DNA of 16,626 nucleotides from Deltaproteobacteria bacterium RBG_16_44_11 (lineage in GTDB: Bacteria; Desulfobacterota; Syntrophia; Syntrophales; Smithellaceae): NCBI GenBank assembly GCA_001797845.1, contig MGQN01000008.1:9943-26568 (forward strand), written 5' to 3'. How positions within the stretch are numbered: the stretch's first letter is position 1; each line of letters starts with the position of its first letter. This document shows positions 13,952 to 16,626 of the stretch, one piece after another. A program made the translations under genes and the position numbers. The notes beneath the pieces are model-generated. The model was not told the origin of the DNA. It saw nothing but the letters and a program-made list of their open reading frames with translations, and did not search any database.

Positions 13952-14995
13952 ATGAAACTCATTTTATTTTACCTGAGAAAATTGATTACGATAATAAAAA
14001 ACGAAGTTCTTACTCTTCCATCACGTGTTGCCGTTGTGCTCTTCTTTTTCTTTATATTGTTGTTGCCTTTGTTTACCGATGATACCTACATTCTGCGCGT
14101 CTTCACTCTGGCCAGTATCTTTGCTATCTTTGCGGCAAGTTGGGATTTACTCTCCGGCTATACCGGGCAAATGAATTTTGGGCATGCCCTTTTCTTCGGC
14201 GTGGGAGCTTACAGCGCGGCTTTATTTAATGTGCATGCGCATATTCCGCCATGGGCAAGTATCCCCCTGGGCGCATTGGTTGCTGTTGGGGCAGGTCTGA
14301 TAGTAGGAATACCAAGTCTCAGACTAAAAGGCACTTATCTGGCGCTGACCACGCTTGCCTTCCCCATCATTTTGCTGCAGGGTGTGGTTTTTGCTTTTCC
14401 CGATTTCACCGGGGGAGAGCTGGGCATTTCCGGGATAGCTAAGCTGTCTCCGACTCGTTTTGGCGATTACTACATTGTGTCTGTGCTGATGCTTGGCCTG
14501 TGTATGATAATGTGGAAAATAACCGACTCCGATACAGGTATTATTTTTCATGCCATCCGCGAGGACGAAATAGCCGTTCGGGCGTCCGGCGTTAACACCA
14601 CACGCTACAAACTTTTAGCCTTTTCCCTTAGCGGTTTTTTTGCCGGCGTCGCCGGTGGGCTTTACGCGCATTTTATGAGGATAGCGGGACCTTCGACTTT
14701 GGACGTTTCCTTATCCTTTCAAGCGGTCATCTGGACTATCTTCGGTGGGGTTGTCACCATTTACGGACCGGTTGCAGCGGTATTTCTTCTTTATCCGCTG
14801 TTGGAGTTCATGCATTTTGCGCAAGAATACCGGATGCTGATGTTTGCAGTTATCGTGCTAATCAGTCTTCTGTATATGCCGGACGGACTTTTTAAATGGT
14901 TGCGGGAGAAGATAGAAAAAGAATGTCCCCGGTGCAAAGTCAGGAATATCGCCATGCGTAGTACGTGCCGCATCTGTACGGCGCCATTGGATTAG
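13952..14995 (+). CDS. livM: LIV-type ABC transporter permease, LivM family, with C-terminal zinc-ribbon-like tail
   Basis: The product is 347 aa. LivM hallmarks are present: FAASWDLLSGYTGQMNFGHALFFGVGAY, GIPSLRLKGTYLALTTLAFP, FHAIREDEIAVRASGVNTTRYKLLAFSLSGFFAGVAGGLYAHF and FGGVVTIYGPV, ending YMPDGLFKWLRE where normal LivM proteins stop. Here about 27 more residues follow, with C325-x2-C328-x10-C339-x2-C342 (CPRC...CRIC), a zinc-ribbon-like arrangement at the cytoplasmic end. A Shine-Dalgarno is poor (AAAGG about 13 bases upstream), so translation is probably coupled to livH, 9 bases before. It pairs with LivH to form the membrane channel. The family call is firm; the cysteine tail is unexplained. 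Confidence 0.9.
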   Translation: MKLILFYLRKLITIIKNEVLTLPSRVAVVLFFFFILLLPLFTDDTYILRVFTLASIFAIFAASWDLLSGYTGQMNFGHALFFGVGAYSAALFNVHAHIPPWASIPLGALVAVGAGLIVGIPSLRLKGTYLALTTLAFPIILLQGVVFAFPDFTGGELGISGIAKLSPTRFGDYYIVSVLMLGLCMIMWKITDSDTGIIFHAIREDEIAVRASGVNTTRYKLLAFSLSGFFAGVAGGLYAHFMRIAGPSTLDVSLSFQAVIWTIFGGVVTIYGPVAAVFLLYPLLEFMHFAQEYRMLMFAVIVLISLLYMPDGLFKWLREKIEKECPRCKVRNIAMRSTCRICTAPLD

Positions 14996-15124
14996 GATAA
15001 AAGATAGAATTGTCTCTTAAAATAAGGACGTTGCCTATAATATTCCGGATTAGTCATGATTTTTATCCGGTATCAAAAAATATGCCTCTTTAAAAAGAGG
15101 AAGAAAAAATGTGAGGATAAGTAA
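14996..15124 (+). promoter_or_regulatory. Gap between livM and acyl-CoA synthetase with -10-like box and hairpin
   Basis: TATAAT at 15036-15041 is a perfect -10 hexamer, but the only -35-like TTGTCT (15010-15015) is 20 bp away. CCTCTT-TAAA-AAGAGG (15085-15100) forms a 6-bp hairpin followed by A-rich sequence, not a T-tract, so it is not an intrinsic terminator for the plus strand. GAGG at 15113-15116 is the ribosome-binding site of the next gene. A promoter here is possible but weakly supported; read-through from livHM is equally likely. Confidence 0.35.
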
Positions 15125-16626
15125 ATGAATGCAAAAGAAACCTACATGTCAAAACCATGGGTAAAGCATTATTCCGAGGGCGTATCTGACAAAGTGGACG
15201 TGCCCAATATATCCGTCCCCGGTCTTTTTGATCAGGCGGTGGAAAAATTCGGTAAAAACGCCGCATTAATTTTTTACGGAAATGAAATCAGCTATAAAAA
15301 ATTAAAAGAGCATATTGACCGTTTTGCGACCGCTCTGGCCGATTTAGGCGTCAAGAGGGGAGACACGGTAGCTCTTTATTTGTTGAATTGTCCGCAGTAT
15401 GTTATTGCTTACTTTGCGACTTTGCGACTTGGCGCAAAAGTTACTCCGATTAGTCCTGTCTATACCAGCCATGAAATAAAGCATCAAATTGAGGACAGCG
15501 ATGCAACTGTCATGATCTGTCAGGACATCTTGTATGATAATGTAAAGAGAGCCGGTGTGACCCTGAAGCATATTATTCTTACCAGCGTTCTCGAATATTT
15601 GCCTAAACTCAAAAAGCTTTTAGGCAAGGGATTGTTGGGGAAAGACTATGCGGATTTGCAGGTTCCCACCCCCGAGGAAATTGCGCAGGCGGGCATGCTG
15701 GATTTCCAGGAACTCATGAAAAAGTATCCACCTAACCCCCCGCAGATCAAGATCGACCCGAAAAAAGATATCGCTGCGCTTCCTTATACAGGAGGCACCA
15801 CAGGGCTTCCCAAGGCGGCTGTTCTCACCCATTACAACATGGTTGCCCTAACGACACAGGCCCATGCCTTTTGGACCATTCTTGAAGACGGCAAGGAAGT
15901 TCTTATGGCGTTTTTGCCCTTTTTCCATATCTATGGTCAAGCCGTGGTGATGCTCAACGGTCTGTGCCATGGCAATACCCTGGTTCTTTTAACTACGCCG
16001 GATGTAGAAGAGATTCTATCGGACATGGAAAGATATCATGCCACCAGCTTTAATGGCGTACCAACGTTGTTTGAATATCTGAAAGAATATGAAAAGACGG
16101 ACAGGGTGAACTGGAAGAAAATAAAGCTGATTGGCTGCGGTGCCGATACCCTTCATGACTCGACCGTAGAAGCATGGGAGAAAAGAACCGGATCCATAAT
16201 TCACGAAGGTTTTGGCATGACGGAGACCACCGGCTTTAGCCATGGCAGCCCATATCTCCATAACAAAAAAGGATCTTTCGGTGTGCCCATACCCGGTATG
16301 AAGGCCGCCATTATAGAAGCCGAAGGTATGACTTTTGTGCCGGTCGGTGAAGTGGGAGAAATGATTCTCAGTGGGCCGAATATTATGCAGGGTTATTGGA
16401 AACGGGAGAAGGAATCCAAAGATTCATTGATCGATATCGACGGCGAGAAATGGCTGAGAACCGGAGATATCGTCAGGATGGATGAAGATGGTTACTTTAG
16501 CTTTTTTGATCGAAAAAGAGATCTAATTAAATTCAAAGGATATTCGGTTTTCGCCCGACACGTTGAAGAAGTGTTATGCCAGCATCCTCAAATCAAGACC
16601 GCAGGCGTGGTGGGAGTGCCGGACCC
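15125..16626 (+). CDS. AMP-forming acyl-CoA synthetase (long-chain fatty-acid-CoA ligase family), 3' end outside window
   Basis: The first 500 codons are open to the window edge. ATG 15125 has GAGG 8 bases upstream; a second Met at codon 8 is possible. The adenylate-forming motifs appear in order: the phosphate loop YTGGTTGLPKAAVLTH from Tyr221, FLPFFHIYG, GFGMTETTG, then GEKWLRTGDIVRMDEDGYFSFFDRKRDLIKFKGYSVFARHVEEVL. The enzyme activates a carboxylic acid with ATP to an acyl-AMP and then forms the CoA thioester. The C-terminal lysine of the A10 motif is not yet reached. The A8 hinge (FKGYSVFARHVEE) differs a little from the usual SGFNVYPxEVE. Placement after livHM suggests it activates an imported acid; the chain type cannot be told. 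No signal peptide. Confidence 0.93.
   Translation, partial: MNAKETYMSKPWVKHYSEGVSDKVDVPNISVPGLFDQAVEKFGKNAALIFYGNEISYKKLKEHIDRFATALADLGVKRGDTVALYLLNCPQYVIAYFATLRLGAKVTPISPVYTSHEIKHQIEDSDATVMICQDILYDNVKRAGVTLKHIILTSVLEYLPKLKKLLGKGLLGKDYADLQVPTPEEIAQAGMLDFQELMKKYPPNPPQIKIDPKKDIAALPYTGGTTGLPKAAVLTHYNMVALTTQAHAFWTILEDGKEVLMAFLPFFHIYGQAVVMLNGLCHGNTLVLLTTPDVEEILSDMERYHATSFNGVPTLFEYLKEYEKTDRVNWKKIKLIGCGADTLHDSTVEAWEKRTGSIIHEGFGMTETTGFSHGSPYLHNKKGSFGVPIPGMKAAIIEAEGMTFVPVGEVGEMILSGPNIMQGYWKREKESKDSLIDIDGEKWLRTGDIVRMDEDGYFSFFDRKRDLIKFKGYSVFARHVEEVLCQHPQIKTAGVVGVPD

Noticed and set aside
13576..13962. Minus-strand open frame of 128 codons over the livH/livM junction
   Set aside because: Antisense shadow of conserved permease sequence with no independent support.
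1..16626. CRISPR array, phage or insertion-sequence genes, rRNA operon
   Set aside because: No regularly spaced repeats, transposase or integrase motifs, or rRNA-like sequence were seen on either strand by eye.

Overview
The window looks like chromosomal DNA from a Gram-negative anaerobe of the Desulfobacterota (former Deltaproteobacteria), most likely near Syntrophus/Smithella. This is an inference from protein style, moderate GC content and gene layout: a citramalate route to isoleucine, an RNase E/G homologue, and LIV-type ABC permeases placed directly before an acyl-CoA synthetase. Genes are mostly single or in pairs, and several intergenic regions carry clear regulatory structure.

Left part (1-3840, minus strand): the 5' part of a CDF cation-efflux transporter; a repeat-rich gap built of nested inverted repeats (588-820); a Kef-type cation/proton antiporter with RCK domains, whose real start is probably 2829; a perfect 14-bp hairpin; and a secreted outer-membrane beta-barrel protein of TorF/porin-like type.

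Centre-left (3840-8600, plus strand): a well-formed sigma70-like promoter (TTGACA-17-TAATAT) opens a leader of about 320 nt. The leader encodes a 26-residue peptide with 11 isoleucines, followed by mutually exclusive antiterminator and terminator helices, and then cimA, (R)-citramalate synthase. This is a textbook-style transcription attenuator sensing Ile-tRNA, placed on the first committed step of isoleucine synthesis from pyruvate. It is the most interesting system in the window, and the leader peptide is too short for ordinary ORF calling. A YciO/Sua5-family gene and an Rne/Rng-family endoribonuclease follow.

Centre-right (8690-11100): proC (minus) is divergent from a plus-strand set of an alpha/beta hydrolase, yggT and yggU (DUF167). 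A near-consensus ParB-binding sequence (parS-like, 14 of 16 bases) overlaps the first codons of yggU.

Right part (11100-16626, plus strand): a periplasmic LIV-type binding protein ending in a strong intrinsic terminator; after a 450-bp AT-rich gap, a livH/livM permease pair; then the first 500 codons of an AMP-forming acyl-CoA synthetase, which runs off the window. The binding protein and the permease pair share a promoter-like motif with identical spacing. The LivM-type permease ends in an unexpected four-cysteine zinc-ribbon-like tail. No ATPase genes (livG/livF) lie inside the window; they may follow the ligase. Together these genes suggest uptake of an amino acid or organic acid coupled to its CoA activation, but the substrate cannot be read from the sequence.
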